DNA of 64,000 bases from Streptomyces sp. RPT161 (GTDB taxonomy: Bacteria; Actinomycetota; Actinomycetes; Streptomycetales; Streptomycetaceae), in the NCBI RefSeq assembly GCF_027533845.1, contig NZ_JAPZVN010000009.1, positions 186,001 to 250,000 on the forward strand. Direction: 5' to 3'. The translations under genes and the position numbers were made by a program. Each line of letters starts with the position of its first letter. Within the stretch, counting starts at the first letter, position 1. Shown here piece after piece: positions 54,035-63,387 of this stretch. Under the pieces are notes generated by a model, which saw only the letters and a list, made by a program, of their open reading frames with translations, had not been told where the DNA came from and did no database searches.

Positions 54035-55249
54035 TCAGTTTCGCAGGGTGACGTGTCCGGGCTCCAACCGGTCGACGGCGGTGACGCCCAGTAGCTGCAG
54101 GGTTCTGGTCAGCTCGCCGCGCAGGATCTCCACGGCCCGGTCCACTCCGCGTTCACCGCCTGCCATCAGCCCGTACAGGAACGCCCGGCCGATCAGGCAG
54201 GCGGTGGCGCCGCGGGCCAGCGCGGCCGCGATGTCGCCGCCGCTGAGGATGCCGGAGTCCAGGAGGACCTCGGCGCGGTCCCCCACCGCGGCCACGACCT
54301 CCGGCAGCAGCTCCAACGGAACGGGCGCGCGGTCGAGTTGGCGTCCGCCGTGGTTGGACACCACGATCGCGTCGGCGCCGAGATCGACCACCCGCCGGGC
54401 GTCCGCCACGCTCTGGATCCCCTTGACCACCAGATTGCCGGACCAGGACTCGCGCAGTCGGCGCACGTCGTCGAAGGTGACGGACGGATCGAAGATCCGG
54501 TTCACCAGGTCGGCGATGGTGCCCCCCGAGGAGGTCAGCGACGCGAAGGTGAGCGGCTCGGTGGTCAGCAGGTTGAACCACCAGTGCGGATGGGTGGCGG
54601 CGTCCAGCACGGTGCGCGCGCTCAGCGCGGGCGGCACGCTCAGCCCGTTGCGCGCGTCACGCAGCCGGGCGCCCGCGACCGGGGTGTCGACGGTGAGCAC
54701 CAGCGTGTCGTAGCCGCACTCCTGGGCCCGCCTTACCAGCTCGTCGCCCGCGGCCCGGTCCTTCCACACATACAGCTGGAACCACCTGCGCGCGGCCGGT
54801 CCGGCCGCCGCGACCTCCTCGATGGAGGTGGTGCCCATGGTGGACAGCGTGAAAGGCACCCCGGAACGCTGTGCGACGCGCACCACGGCCCGCTCGCCCT
54901 CGTGGTGCATCATCCGCGTGAAACCGGTCGGCGCGAACACGATCGGCAGGTCGGCGCGCCGCCCCAGTATCCGGCGGGACAGGTCCACGGTGGACACATC
55001 GCGCAGCACCCCGGGATGGAACTCCACCCGAGCGAAGGACCGCTTGGTGCGCCGCAAGCTGATCTCCCGCTCGGCCGCGCCGTCAGCGAAGTCGAAGACC
55101 GCCCGGGGCGTACGGCGGCGGGCCACGGCGCGCAGGTCGGCGATGGTGTGCGCCCGGGACAGACGGCGCTCGGTGGGATCCAGCGCAAGGGGCCGCGGTC
55201 GCAGCAGCGGACGCAGCTCGGACCAGGTCGGCAGTCGGCGGCTGGGCAA
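54035..55249 (-). CDS. FMN-dependent alpha-hydroxyacid oxidase/dehydrogenase
   Basis: 404 residues, TTG start at 55249 with GGAGGTG 5 bases upstream. The FMN-binding TIM-barrel signatures are present: VFDFADGAAEREISLRR, PIVFAPTGFTRMMHHEGERA, FQLYVWKDRAAGDELVRRA, LTVDTPVAGARLRD, VKGIQSVADAR and the active-site SNHGGRQLD (His and Arg). Family members oxidise lactate, mandelate, glycolate or similar acids. The substrate cannot be read from the sequence. The start was chosen by its ribosome site; the longer upstream reading lacks one. Confidence 0.9.
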   Translation of the reverse strand: MPSRRLPTWSELRPLLRPRPLALDPTERRLSRAHTIADLRAVARRRTPRAVFDFADGAAEREISLRRTKRSFARVEFHPGVLRDVSTVDLSRRILGRRADLPIVFAPTGFTRMMHHEGERAVVRVAQRSGVPFTLSTMGTTSIEEVAAAGPAARRWFQLYVWKDRAAGDELVRRAQECGYDTLVLTVDTPVAGARLRDARNGLSVPPALSARTVLDAATHPHWWFNLLTTEPLTFASLTSSGGTIADLVNRIFDPSVTFDDVRRLRESWSGNLVVKGIQSVADARRVVDLGADAIVVSNHGGRQLDRAPVPLELLPEVVAAVGDRAEVLLDSGILSGGDIAAALARGATACLIGRAFLYGLMAGGERGVDRAVEILRGELTRTLQLLGVTAVDRLEPGHVTLRN

Positions 55250-55415
55250 CGCGCACCTCCGGTGAGTTGATCGCAGGTGGGCATTGTGACCACTGCGGCG
55301 CGGCCAGTGGCAGTGGCGGAATCGCCAACCACCAGGAAACTCGTCACCCCGCGGAGGAACCCGAAAGGCCCGAATTCCTATCCTCTCTTCGGAAGGTTTC
55401 ATTCAAGAGAGAGCG

Positions 55416-56468
55416 ATGACCGTGGGACTCACGTCCAGCTTGTTCCTCACAGTGCTGGTGATCACCGCCGTGGCGGTGGTCGCGCTGGCGCTGTGGCTGT
55501 GGCCGCGCGCCGCGAAGAAGGGCCCGCTGCAGTGGCTCGGCCGCCTCGGGCTGATCGCGGCGACGCAGATCGTGATACTGGGCGTGATCTTGGTCGGTGT
55601 GAACAAGAGCATGGGCTTCTACTCGTCCTGGACCGACCTGTTCGGCGCGTCCACCGGCAAGCAGGTGCTCACCGCCGGGACCGCCAGCGCCCGCCCGGTC
55701 GCCCTCACCGTCAAGGGCACGGTCAACGCGGGTCTGCCGGGCGGCAAGGCGCAGGCCGGTGAGGTGCAGAAGGTCACCTTCCACGGCCCGTCCTCCGGGG
55801 TGACCTCCGACGGCTTCGTCTACCTGCCGCCGCAGTACTTCCAGAAGGCCCACCAGAACGACCGCTTCCCGGTGGTCGTCGCCCTCAGCTCACAGCCCAG
55901 CGGTGCGCTGCCGCGCACCGTCGCCGCCGACATAGTCGGCAGCAAGATCAAGCCGACCATCTACGTGATGGTGCGGCCCACCGCGCTGCCCGGCCGCGGC
56001 GTGGACTGCACCAACGTGCCCAGCGGCCCGCAGGGGCTGGCCTTCTTCAACCAGGACCTGCCGCTGGCGGTCGCCGACCAGTACCGCACCAGCGGCTCCC
56101 CCGGCTCCTGGGGCACCCTCGGCGACGCCACCGGCGGCTACTGCGCGCTGAAGCTCCCGCTGACCAACCCCACCCGCTACGGCGCGGGCGCCAGCCTGTC
56201 CGCCGACTACACCCCGCAGACCGGCAAGTCCGGCAACCTGTACGCGGGCAACACCGAGGTCAGGAACGAGAACGACCTGATGTGGCGGCTGGGGCACATG
56301 CCCGCCCCGCCGGTCTCCCTGCTGGTGCCGGGCGACGGGACCAGCACCCAGTTCCAGCAGAGCGCCAAGGCGCCGACTCACGTCGACGCCCAGAGCGGCA
56401 GCGGTTACGCGGCCGCGATTCGCTGGCTGGACCAGAAGCTGTCGCTCACTGGCGAGCAGCAGGGCTGA
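55416..56468 (+). CDS. Esterase-family membrane protein with Ala in place of the nucleophile Ser
   Basis: 350 residues: two N-terminal membrane helices (about 7-29 and 43-63) and an extracellular alpha/beta-hydrolase domain of the antigen-85/putative-esterase type (DGFVYLPPQYF, FPVVVALSSQPSGALP). The nucleophile elbow reads LGDATGGYCALKLPL, where the usual GDSTGG Ser is Ala238 (codon GCC). The later residues (TGKSGNLYAGNTEVRNENDL) are still present. So the protein is probably a non-catalytic, binding or regulatory member, or carries a compensating residue. Strong GAGAGAG site before the ATG; terminator at 56501-56531. Confidence 0.75.
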   Translation: MTVGLTSSLFLTVLVITAVAVVALALWLWPRAAKKGPLQWLGRLGLIAATQIVILGVILVGVNKSMGFYSSWTDLFGASTGKQVLTAGTASARPVALTVKGTVNAGLPGGKAQAGEVQKVTFHGPSSGVTSDGFVYLPPQYFQKAHQNDRFPVVVALSSQPSGALPRTVAADIVGSKIKPTIYVMVRPTALPGRGVDCTNVPSGPQGLAFFNQDLPLAVADQYRTSGSPGSWGTLGDATGGYCALKLPLTNPTRYGAGASLSADYTPQTGKSGNLYAGNTEVRNENDLMWRLGHMPAPPVSLLVPGDGTSTQFQQSAKAPTHVDAQSGSGYAAAIRWLDQKLSLTGEQQG

Positions 56469-56479
56469 GGTTGTTCCGT

Positions 56480-56531
56480 TCCGGGGGCACCCCGGATCCC
56501 CTGCTGAACCGGGGGCGCCCCGGTTCAGCAG
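56480..56531 (+). terminator. Two consecutive hairpins after the esterase-like gene
   Basis: A 7-bp hairpin (TCCGGGG at 56480-56486, complement at 56490-56496) is followed by a perfect 14-bp hairpin, CTGCTGAACCGGGG at 56501-56514 with complement at 56518-56531 and a GCG loop. Confidence 0.85.
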
Positions 56532-57212
56532 GGTCGCCGTCAGGCACCCAGGTCGGTGTGCGCGCGTTTTCCAGGCCATGGGTCTCCCCTGGGCGACATT
56601 CGCGATGCTGCTCCGGTCAACAGTGCGCGCAGGAGGCCGAAGCAGGGCGTGGGCTGCCCGGTGCAGTGGATCCCATGATGCTCGCGGGACGTGCACGCGC
56701 TCTCGTCGGCAACCGGAATCCCCATTTCCGGTGGGCGGCAGCGGAGGAACGCGGGCCACGCCCGCCCTCGACGGGGCGCGGTCCGCGGGTCCCTGGCAAC
56801 TGTGTGCCACCGTTCGACGGAAGTAGTGAGAAGTCTCCAGCGGTGGTGGGAATTTCACATTCAGTGCGCGGCGCGAGGCCGCCGATCCCGCCTCAGATGA
56901 CATGCGGCGGCGCACTCGGCGCGGAGTGGAACGCGCTTTCGCCAGAGGGTCAGTTGGCGGTCATCATGAGCCATCGGCCACCCGAAATCCAGGGAACCCA
57001 CAGACACTTCACGGGAAAATCAGATGAGCATCACTCACACTGTGTCGTGAGGAAGTGAGGCACTGTGCGCCTGGGAGCGAGAACGGGCACGGCCGCCGCG
57101 ATGGTCAGCGGCGCCGCGCCCGACACTCGTAGCCGTACCGGACCGGCCGACGAAGCGGTGGCCTGTTCACGACTCCGCCGGTCCGGGAGCCCGGGAAACC
57201 CCGGAACTCCGG
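56532..57212. other. Long intergenic region without a convincing gene
   Basis: About 680 bases between the terminator and the end of lsr2. Open frames here have weak codon bias and no recognised family. A short MSITHTVS reading (57024-57050) has no ribosome site. The stretch contains lower-GC patches near 56820-57040 but no clear operator. Decay debris or regulatory DNA cannot be excluded. Confidence 0.4.
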
Positions 57213-57551
57213 TTATGCGCCCGCGGCCGCCTCGTAGGCCGCGCGGATATCGGCCGGTACCCGGCCGCGCTCGTTGACGTTGTAGCCGTTCTCCTTGGCC
57301 CATGCACGAATCTTGGCGGTGTCCTGGCTGCCACCCACCATCGTGCGCGCCTTCCCGCGTCCGGAAGCGCCTCGCCCACCGGTCCTGCGACCCGACTGCA
57401 CAAACTCGGCAAGGGAGTTGCGGAGTTTCTCGGCGTTGGCCGCCGTGAGGTCGATCTCGTAGGACTTCCCGTCCAGCGCGAACGTCACCGTCTCGTCCGC
57501 CTCGCCGCCGTCGAGGTCGTCGACGAGAAGGACCTGAACCTTTTGTGCCAC
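57213..57551 (-). CDS. lsr2: Lsr2-type nucleoid-associated protein
   Basis: 112 residues, GTG start at 57551 with GGAG 8 bases upstream. N-terminal dimerisation domain AQKVQVLLVDDLDGGEADETVTFALDGKSYEIDL and C-terminal DNA-binding domain IRAWAKENGYNVNERGRVPADI with the RGR AT-hook loop. Lsr2 binds AT-rich DNA and silences foreign genes, the H-NS role in actinobacteria. Streptomycetes usually carry a major Lsr2 and a paralogue; which one this is cannot be told from this window. It stands within a belt of decayed genes. Confidence 0.93.
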   Translation of the reverse strand: MAQKVQVLLVDDLDGGEADETVTFALDGKSYEIDLTAANAEKLRNSLAEFVQSGRRTGGRGASGRGKARTMVGGSQDTAKIRAWAKENGYNVNERGRVPADIRAAYEAAAGA

Positions 57552-57684
57552 GAGTTTTCTCCAGCTCGGTACGACTGATGGATGACGGATGCTACAGGAG
57601 ACGCGTTCAGCTGCTCCCAGGCTTCTGCAAACCTCCCGACATCATTCATAGGATGCCCGTAACTCCTGGGCGCTACGCATGAAT

Positions 57685-57987
57685 TCACCAGCGCGGTTGG
57701 ACTCCGTCGCCGGACCGCTCGCCGGGCGCCGGGAATTCCTGTAGGCGGTGGCTGGCCCCCAGCACGCCCAGAAAGCGCTCGGCGGCCGAGGGGTCTCCGA
57801 CGATCGGGTCCTTGTGGAATCCGGTGTCACCGGCCAGCGCCCAACCCGGGCCGCACGACGGGCGGTAGAAGTCCCGCATGTTCGCCGCCACCAGGATCCG
57901 GCTCCCCCGTCGCCCCGCGCGCAGCCTTTCCGCGATCTGCGGCACCCGTCGTCCGCGCCGCCACCAGCCGGGCTCGCTTCTCTCCAA
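57685..57987 (-). pseudogene. Internally deleted remnant of an FAD-dependent monooxygenase
   Basis: The frame IAERLRAGRRGSRILVAANM followed by DFYRPSCGPGWALAGDTGFHKDPI closely matches the late part of class A FAD monooxygenases/dehydrogenases (PGWALVGDAGYHKDPITAQG). Directly after HKDPI the text jumps to AERFLGVLGASHRLQEFPAP, the usual C-terminus, so the piece with the rest of the substrate domain is lost. No start and no upstream part remain. Confidence 0.65.
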
Positions 57988-58123
57988 CGCGGCGACACAT
58001 TCGCACGCGGGCTGCGGCGCCTGGGGGCGGATCCGGCGATCTAGTACTCCCGGCCTTGTCGAACCGCCCTGATTTCGTGGTCGGTTAATTCGCCACCGCC
58101 CGCCTTAGGGCAGCAGTGGAGGC

Positions 58124-58456
58124 GTGGATCAGGGGCTCAAACCACGTGAACTCCTGGCTCCGCGCACCGAATTCGCGCCCGCCGTGGTGGTCACCACCAC
58201 CGCGCTGACCGAACTGTTCGAACCAGAGTGCACCGTGCAGCACTTCCGCAGCGAGGAAGAGGCGATGCGCGCCGCCAACGCGGTGGTGCTGGGCCTGGCC
58301 TCAGCGATGTGGACCGCCGACCACGCGCGTGCCGTGCGGCTCACCCACCGACTGGACCCAGGCCGCGTCCGGGTCAACACTCACTTCGCGTTCCCCTCCG
58401 ATATGCCGCACGGTGGTTTCAAGCGCTCCGGCTACGGCAAGGTGCTGTCAAGCTGA
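58124..58456 (+). pseudogene. C-terminal aldehyde dehydrogenase remnant
   Basis: 110 residues. LFEPECTVQHFRSEEEAMRAANAVVLGLASAMWTADHARAVRLT and HFAFPSDMPHGGFKRSGYGK match the last part of ABALDH/betaine-aldehyde-type dehydrogenases. The ~350 N-terminal residues with cofactor site and catalytic Cys are absent and the extreme C-terminus is cut. It sits 178 bases before the transketolase operon, which includes a full ALDH7. Confidence 0.75.
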
Positions 58457-58634
58457 GGATTGGAGGGGTACACCCGGATAAACGCGTCATGCGCCAGACC
58501 GGGACGGCGGGGTGAGACTGCGGCGGCCACGCCCCCTTACGGAGCAATGTGCGGCTGCCGTCGGTACGCACGATGAGATCGTGCACGGCCTCACACCGAT
58601 CCCGTGCACAGCTCCACGACCCCGAGGAACGTCC

Positions 58635-60518
58635 ATGAATGCCGCTTCCCCCAACGGATCCAACGGGACGGTCGGACCCAACTCCGACCTGAAGGATGTC
58701 TTCGAACTCGCCCAGCAACTGCGGGTCGACTCGGTGCGCGCCAGCACCTCCGCCGGTTCCGGGCATCCGACTTCCAGCATGTCGGCCGCCGACCTGATGG
58801 CGGTGCTGCTCGCCCGCCACCTGCACTACGACTGGCAACGGCCGGACGACCCCGGCAACGACCATCTGATCTTCTCCAAGGGGCACGCCTCGCCGCTGCT
58901 GTACGCGATGTTCACGGCGGCGGGCGCGGTCAGCGAGGAGGAGCTGCTGACCCGCTACCGCAGGGCGGGATCGCGCCTTGAGGGGCATCCGACCCCGGTC
59001 CTGCCCTGGGTCGACGTCGCCACCGGCTCGCTCGGCCAGGGGCTGCCCTACGGCGTCGGCGTGGCCCTGTCGGGCCGCAAGCTGGAGCACGCGCCGTTCA
59101 GGGTGTGGGCGCTGTGCGGAGACAGCGAGATGACCGAGGGGTCGATCTGGGAGGCGCTGGACAAGGCGGGCCGCTACGGCCTCGACAACCTCACCGCCAT
59201 CGTGGACATCAACCGGCTCGGCCAGCGCGGCCCCACCGAACTCGGCTGGGACCTGGAGGCGTACGCCAACCGGGTGGAGGCATTCGGCTGCACCGCGCTG
59301 ACCGTCGAGGGCCACGATGTGGCGGCGATCGACAAGGCGTTCGAGTACGCGACCCACACGGAGCGCCCCACCGTCATTCTGGCCAGGACCATCAAGGGCC
59401 AGGGCTTCAGTGAGGTGGCGGACGCCGAGGGGTGGCACGGCAAGCCGCTGCCCCCTGAGATGGCCGAGCGGGCGATCGCCGAACTCGGCGGCGTACGCCA
59501 TCTGAAGGTACGCGGTCCCGGGCCGCGGCCGTACCAGCCGCCGCCGCGCCCGACGCCCCAGGAGGTGCGGCTGCCGGAGTTCGAGCCGGGCGACAAGGTG
59601 GCCACCAGGTCCGCGTACGGCAAGGCGCTGACCGCGCTGGGCGCGCGTCCGGATGTGGTCGCGCTGGACGCGGAGGTCGGCAACTCCACGCACTCCGAGG
59701 ACTTCGCCGCTGTCTACCCGGGCCGCTACTTCCAGTCCTACATCGCCGAGCAGCAGATGGTGGCCACCGCGGTCGGTCTCTCGGTGCGCGGTTGGCGGCC
59801 GTACGCGGCCACGTTCGCCGCGTTCCTGACCCGCGCGCATGACTTCATCCGGATGGCGGCGGTCTCCCGGGCCCGGCTGGCACTGTGCGGTTCGCACTGC
59901 GGGGTGGAGATCGGCGCCGACGGCCCCTCGCAGATGGGCCTTGAGGACCTGGGGATGATGCGGGCCGTGCACGGCTCGACGGTGCTCTACCCCAGCGACG
60001 CCACCGCCGCCACCGCCCTGACAGCCGCCATGGCCGACCTGGAGGGGATCTCGTACCTGCGCAGCACCCGCGGCGCCTACCCGGTGCTGTACCCGGCGAC
60101 CGAGCGGTTCCCCGTTGGCGGGTCCAAGACACTGCGGTCCACCGCCGAGGACCAGATCACGCTGGTCGGCGCGGGTGTGACCCTGCACGAGTGCCTGGCC
60201 GCCGCGGACACGCTCGCGTCGGACGGCGTCCACGCCCGGGTGATCGACGTGTACTCGGTCAAGCCCATCGACGCCGACACGCTGGTCAGTGCCGCCGAGG
60301 AGACCGGAGCCCTGGTGATCGCCGAGGACCACCGTCCGGAAGGCGGCCTCGGAGAGGCCGTACTGAGTGCGCTCGCCGAGCGCTCCGCCGTACCCCGCTT
60401 CGCGCACCTGGCGGTACGCGACCTGCCCGCCTCGGGTACGTCAGCGGAGTTGCTCGACGCGGCCGGCATCTCCCGTACCCACATCACCGCCGCCGCCAGG
60501 AGGCTGCTCAGCCGCTGA
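58635..60518 (+). CDS. Transketolase, short (animal-type) single chain
   Basis: 627 residues, ATG at 58635 with GAGGAA upstream. N-terminal TPP half: GSGHPTSSMSAADLMAVLL, HLIFSKGHASPLLYAMF, GSLGQGLPYGVGVALS, GDSEMTEGSIWEAL and VDINRLGQ. C-terminal half: DKVATRSAYGKALTAL, FFQSYIAEQQMVATAVGLS, CGSHCGVEIGADGPSQMGLEDL and GAGVTLHECLAAADTL. It is shorter than the usual ~700-residue bacterial enzyme and resembles the animal-type/transketolase-like group. First gene of a three-gene operon with an FAD oxidase (gap 69) and an ALDH7 (gap 39). Confidence 0.9.
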   Translation: MNAASPNGSNGTVGPNSDLKDVFELAQQLRVDSVRASTSAGSGHPTSSMSAADLMAVLLARHLHYDWQRPDDPGNDHLIFSKGHASPLLYAMFTAAGAVSEEELLTRYRRAGSRLEGHPTPVLPWVDVATGSLGQGLPYGVGVALSGRKLEHAPFRVWALCGDSEMTEGSIWEALDKAGRYGLDNLTAIVDINRLGQRGPTELGWDLEAYANRVEAFGCTALTVEGHDVAAIDKAFEYATHTERPTVILARTIKGQGFSEVADAEGWHGKPLPPEMAERAIAELGGVRHLKVRGPGPRPYQPPPRPTPQEVRLPEFEPGDKVATRSAYGKALTALGARPDVVALDAEVGNSTHSEDFAAVYPGRYFQSYIAEQQMVATAVGLSVRGWRPYAATFAAFLTRAHDFIRMAAVSRARLALCGSHCGVEIGADGPSQMGLEDLGMMRAVHGSTVLYPSDATAATALTAAMADLEGISYLRSTRGAYPVLYPATERFPVGGSKTLRSTAEDQITLVGAGVTLHECLAAADTLASDGVHARVIDVYSVKPIDADTLVSAAEETGALVIAEDHRPEGGLGEAVLSALAERSAVPRFAHLAVRDLPASGTSAELLDAAGISRTHITAAARRLLSR

Positions 60519-60587
60519 GCCGTGCCCGGCGGATCTCGCACCGCACGTCCGCTGCCGCGTCGCCTCGGCGCGGAGACTGGAGGGGCC

Positions 60588-61769
60588 ATGACGAACGGTA
60601 CGGAATCCGCCGCCGGTTCACTGCCGCCCGACGCCCCGGTGGTGGTCATCGGGGCCGGGGTGATCGGGGCGAGCGTCGCCTTCCACCTGGCCGAGGCGGG
60701 GGTGCGCGAGGTGCTGGTGCTCGACCGCGACCGGCCCGCCGGCGGCTCATCGGGCAAGCCGATCGGGGGAGTTCGGGCGCAGTTCTCCGATCCGCTCAAC
60801 ATCCGGCTGGGCCAGCGCAGTCTCGCGGCGTTCCGTGACTTCCCCCAACGCCCCGGGGTGGACGTGGGGTTGGACGAGGTGGGCTATCTCTTCCTGCTGG
60901 GCGACGGCGACGAGGTGGCCGCCTTCGAGGACAGCGTCGCCACCCAGAACGCCCTGGGCGTGCCGAGCCGGATCGTCACCCCGCGCGAGGCCCATGGGCT
61001 GTGCCCGTACCTCGATCCGAAGGGGCTGGTTGCCGCCGCCTACTCGCCCGCCGACGGGTACGCGCTGCCGCGGGCGGCGGTGGCCGGATACCTGGACGCG
61101 GCGGTCCGGCTCGGCGCCACCGTGCGGGCCAACTGCGCGGTGACCGCGATCGATTCGGCGAACGGCGCCATACGGGCGGTGCGCACCACCGGTGGCACGG
61201 TGCGCACCCCGGCGGTGGTCTGCGCGGCCGGGGCCTGGTCCGCCCAGGTGGGGAACATGGCGGGGGTACGGCTGCCGGTGACACCACTGCGGCGGCAGAT
61301 CGCCTTCACGGGGCCGCTGCGGCAGGCTCCGCCACGCATTCCGTTCACCCTTGACCTCGGATCCACGCTGTACTTCCACAACGACGGTGCCGGGGGCCTG
61401 CTGTTGGGCATGTCGGACCCTCGGCAACCACCGGGCTTCGACCGGTCCTTCACCCTCGACTGGCTGCCGCTGTTCCGCGCGGCGGCGGCGCTGCGGGCGC
61501 CGGAGCTGGCCGGACTGGACGTCACCGACGGCTGGGCGGGGCTGTACGAGATGACGCCGGACCGCAACGCACTGATCGGCGAGGCCGCGGCACCGGGACG
61601 GTTCCTCTACGCCACCGGTTTCTCCGGCCACGGCTTCCTCCAGGCGCCCGCCGTCGGTGAGATCATCCGTGACCTCTTCCTGCGCCGGACACCGGTCATC
61701 GATGTGGCGCCGCTGGCCGCGGGCCGGTTCACCTCCCGCGCCAACCGTCCGGAGAAAGCCGTCATTTGA
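60588..61769 (+). CDS. DAO-family FAD-dependent amine/imino-acid oxidase
   Basis: 393 residues, ATG at 60588 after GGAGGGG. FAD site VVVIGAGVIGASVAFHLAEAGVREVLVLDRD, GGSSGKPIGGVRAQFSDPLNI, and C-terminal LYEMTPDRNALIGEAAAPGRFLYATGFSGHGFLQAPAVGEIIRDL, the glycine/D-amino-acid oxidase layout seen in sarcosine, proline and pipecolate oxidases. Next to an ALDH7 enzyme it could oxidise L-pipecolate to piperideine-6-carboxylate, but sarcosine-like substrates are equally consistent with the fold. Confidence 0.88.
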   Translation: MTNGTESAAGSLPPDAPVVVIGAGVIGASVAFHLAEAGVREVLVLDRDRPAGGSSGKPIGGVRAQFSDPLNIRLGQRSLAAFRDFPQRPGVDVGLDEVGYLFLLGDGDEVAAFEDSVATQNALGVPSRIVTPREAHGLCPYLDPKGLVAAAYSPADGYALPRAAVAGYLDAAVRLGATVRANCAVTAIDSANGAIRAVRTTGGTVRTPAVVCAAGAWSAQVGNMAGVRLPVTPLRRQIAFTGPLRQAPPRIPFTLDLGSTLYFHNDGAGGLLLGMSDPRQPPGFDRSFTLDWLPLFRAAAALRAPELAGLDVTDGWAGLYEMTPDRNALIGEAAAPGRFLYATGFSGHGFLQAPAVGEIIRDLFLRRTPVIDVAPLAAGRFTSRANRPEKAVI

Positions 61770-61808
61770 CGCCGCGCCCGCAGGATGACTCCACCGAGGA
61801 GGCGTACC

Positions 61809-63353
61809 GTGACCGACCCGCACCCGACGCTCCCCGACACCGACTCCCTGCGCGTGCTGGCCGCACAGCGGTTGAACCGCTGCGGCGCGCAGCCGCCCAT
61901 CGGAGGCGACAGCGGTGATCTGGTCTGCCGTACCCCGATCACCGGCGGCACGATGTTCTTCCTGCCGTGTGCCGGTGCCGAGCAGGTCGAGGCGGCGGTC
62001 AGCGCCGCGCACGCCACGTTCACCGGCTGGCGCACCACTCCGGCGCCGCAGCGCGGGCGGCTGGTCAAACGGCTCGGTGAGCTACTGACCGAGTACAAGG
62101 AGGACCTGGCCGATCTGGTCACCCTGGAGGCGGGGAAGATCCGCTCCGAAGCGCTGGGCGAGGTACAGGAGATGATCGACATCTGCGACCTCGCGGTCGG
62201 CCTGTCGTGTCAGCTCTACGGACGCACCATGCCGTCGGAGCGGCCGGGTCACCGGCTCGCCGAGTGCTGGCATCCGCTGGGGGTGGTCGCGGTGGTGTCC
62301 GCGTTCAACTTCCCGGCGGCGGTGTGGGCGTGGAACACCGCGGTGGCCCTGGTGTGCGGCGACACCGTGGTGTGGAAGCCGTCCGAGCTGACCCCACTGA
62401 CCGCGGTGGCCTGCGACGCGCTGCTGGCCCGCGCGGCGGCGGATACCGGTGCGCCGTCCGGTGTGCACCAGCTCGTCCTGGGCGACCGGGCCACGGGGGA
62501 ACAACTGGTGGACGACGCGAGGGTGGCGTTGGTCAGCGCTACGGGCTCGGTGCGCATGGGGCGTGAGGTCGCGCCGCGGGTCGCCGCGCGGTTCGGGCGG
62601 TGCCTACTCGAACTCGGCGGCAACAACGGGGCGGTGGTGGCGCCCTCGGCCGATCTCGACCTGGCCGTGCGCGGCATCGTGTTCTCCGCCGCGGGGACGG
62701 CGGGCCAGCGGTGCACCACACTGCGTCGGCTCATCGTGCACGAGGACATCGCCGACCGGCTGGTGGACCGGATCGTGCGCGCCTATCACCGGCTGCCGGT
62801 CGGCGACCCGTTCGCCGCCGCGACCCTGGTGGGCCCGCTGATCAACGCACGCGCCCACGAGGCGATGGCCAAAGCGCTCGACCGCGCCCAGGCCGACGGC
62901 GGAAAACTGCTGACCGGCGGCGAACCGCTGCTACGGGACCAGGCTCCACAGGCCCGATATGTCGCACCGGCCGTGGTCCGCATGCCCGCCCAGACCGCGA
63001 TCGTACGGACGGAGACGTTCGCGCCGATCCTGTACGTGCTCACCTACCGAACCTTCGAGGAGGCCATCGCCTTGCACAACGACGTTCCGCAGGGCCTGTC
63101 CTCCAGCATCTTCACCAGCGACCAGCGGGAGGCTGAGCGCTTCCTGGCCGCCGACGGCTCCGACTGCGGTATCGCCAACGTCAACATCGGCACCTCCGGC
63201 GCCGAGATCGGCGGGGCGTTCGGCGGGGAGAAGGCCACCGGTGGCGGCCGGGAATCCGGATCCGACGCCTGGCGAGCGTATATGCGGCGGGCCACGCACA
63301 CCGTCAACTACTCGGCCGAACTGCCTTTGGCGCAAGGTGTCGACTTCCTCTGA
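61809..63353 (+). CDS. ALDH7-type aldehyde dehydrogenase (piperideine-6-carboxylate/aminoadipate-semialdehyde)
   Basis: 514 residues from GTG 61809, with GAGGAGG 6 bases upstream. It has ALDH core motifs: FNFPAAVWAWNTAVALVCGDTVVWKPSE, FGRCLLELGGNNGAVV and catalytic Cys in SAAGTAGQRCTTLRRL. The ending NVNIGTSGAEIGGAFGGEKATGGGRESGSDAWRAYMRRATHTVNYS is characteristic of the antiquitin/ALDH7 family, which oxidises aminoadipate semialdehyde/piperideine-6-carboxylate in lysine catabolism. Last gene of the operon with the oxidase and transketolase. Confidence 0.92.
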   Translation: MTDPHPTLPDTDSLRVLAAQRLNRCGAQPPIGGDSGDLVCRTPITGGTMFFLPCAGAEQVEAAVSAAHATFTGWRTTPAPQRGRLVKRLGELLTEYKEDLADLVTLEAGKIRSEALGEVQEMIDICDLAVGLSCQLYGRTMPSERPGHRLAECWHPLGVVAVVSAFNFPAAVWAWNTAVALVCGDTVVWKPSELTPLTAVACDALLARAAADTGAPSGVHQLVLGDRATGEQLVDDARVALVSATGSVRMGREVAPRVAARFGRCLLELGGNNGAVVAPSADLDLAVRGIVFSAAGTAGQRCTTLRRLIVHEDIADRLVDRIVRAYHRLPVGDPFAAATLVGPLINARAHEAMAKALDRAQADGGKLLTGGEPLLRDQAPQARYVAPAVVRMPAQTAIVRTETFAPILYVLTYRTFEEAIALHNDVPQGLSSSIFTSDQREAERFLAADGSDCGIANVNIGTSGAEIGGAFGGEKATGGGRESGSDAWRAYMRRATHTVNYSAELPLAQGVDFL

Positions 63354-63387
63354 CGGCCTGCGGCGGCGTCAATTGGGGCGGCGCATT

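Noticed and set aside
56282..57058. Plus-strand frame running from the esterase-like gene into the intergenic region
   Set aside because: Out of frame with the esterase, crosses a perfect terminator hairpin and shows no domain.
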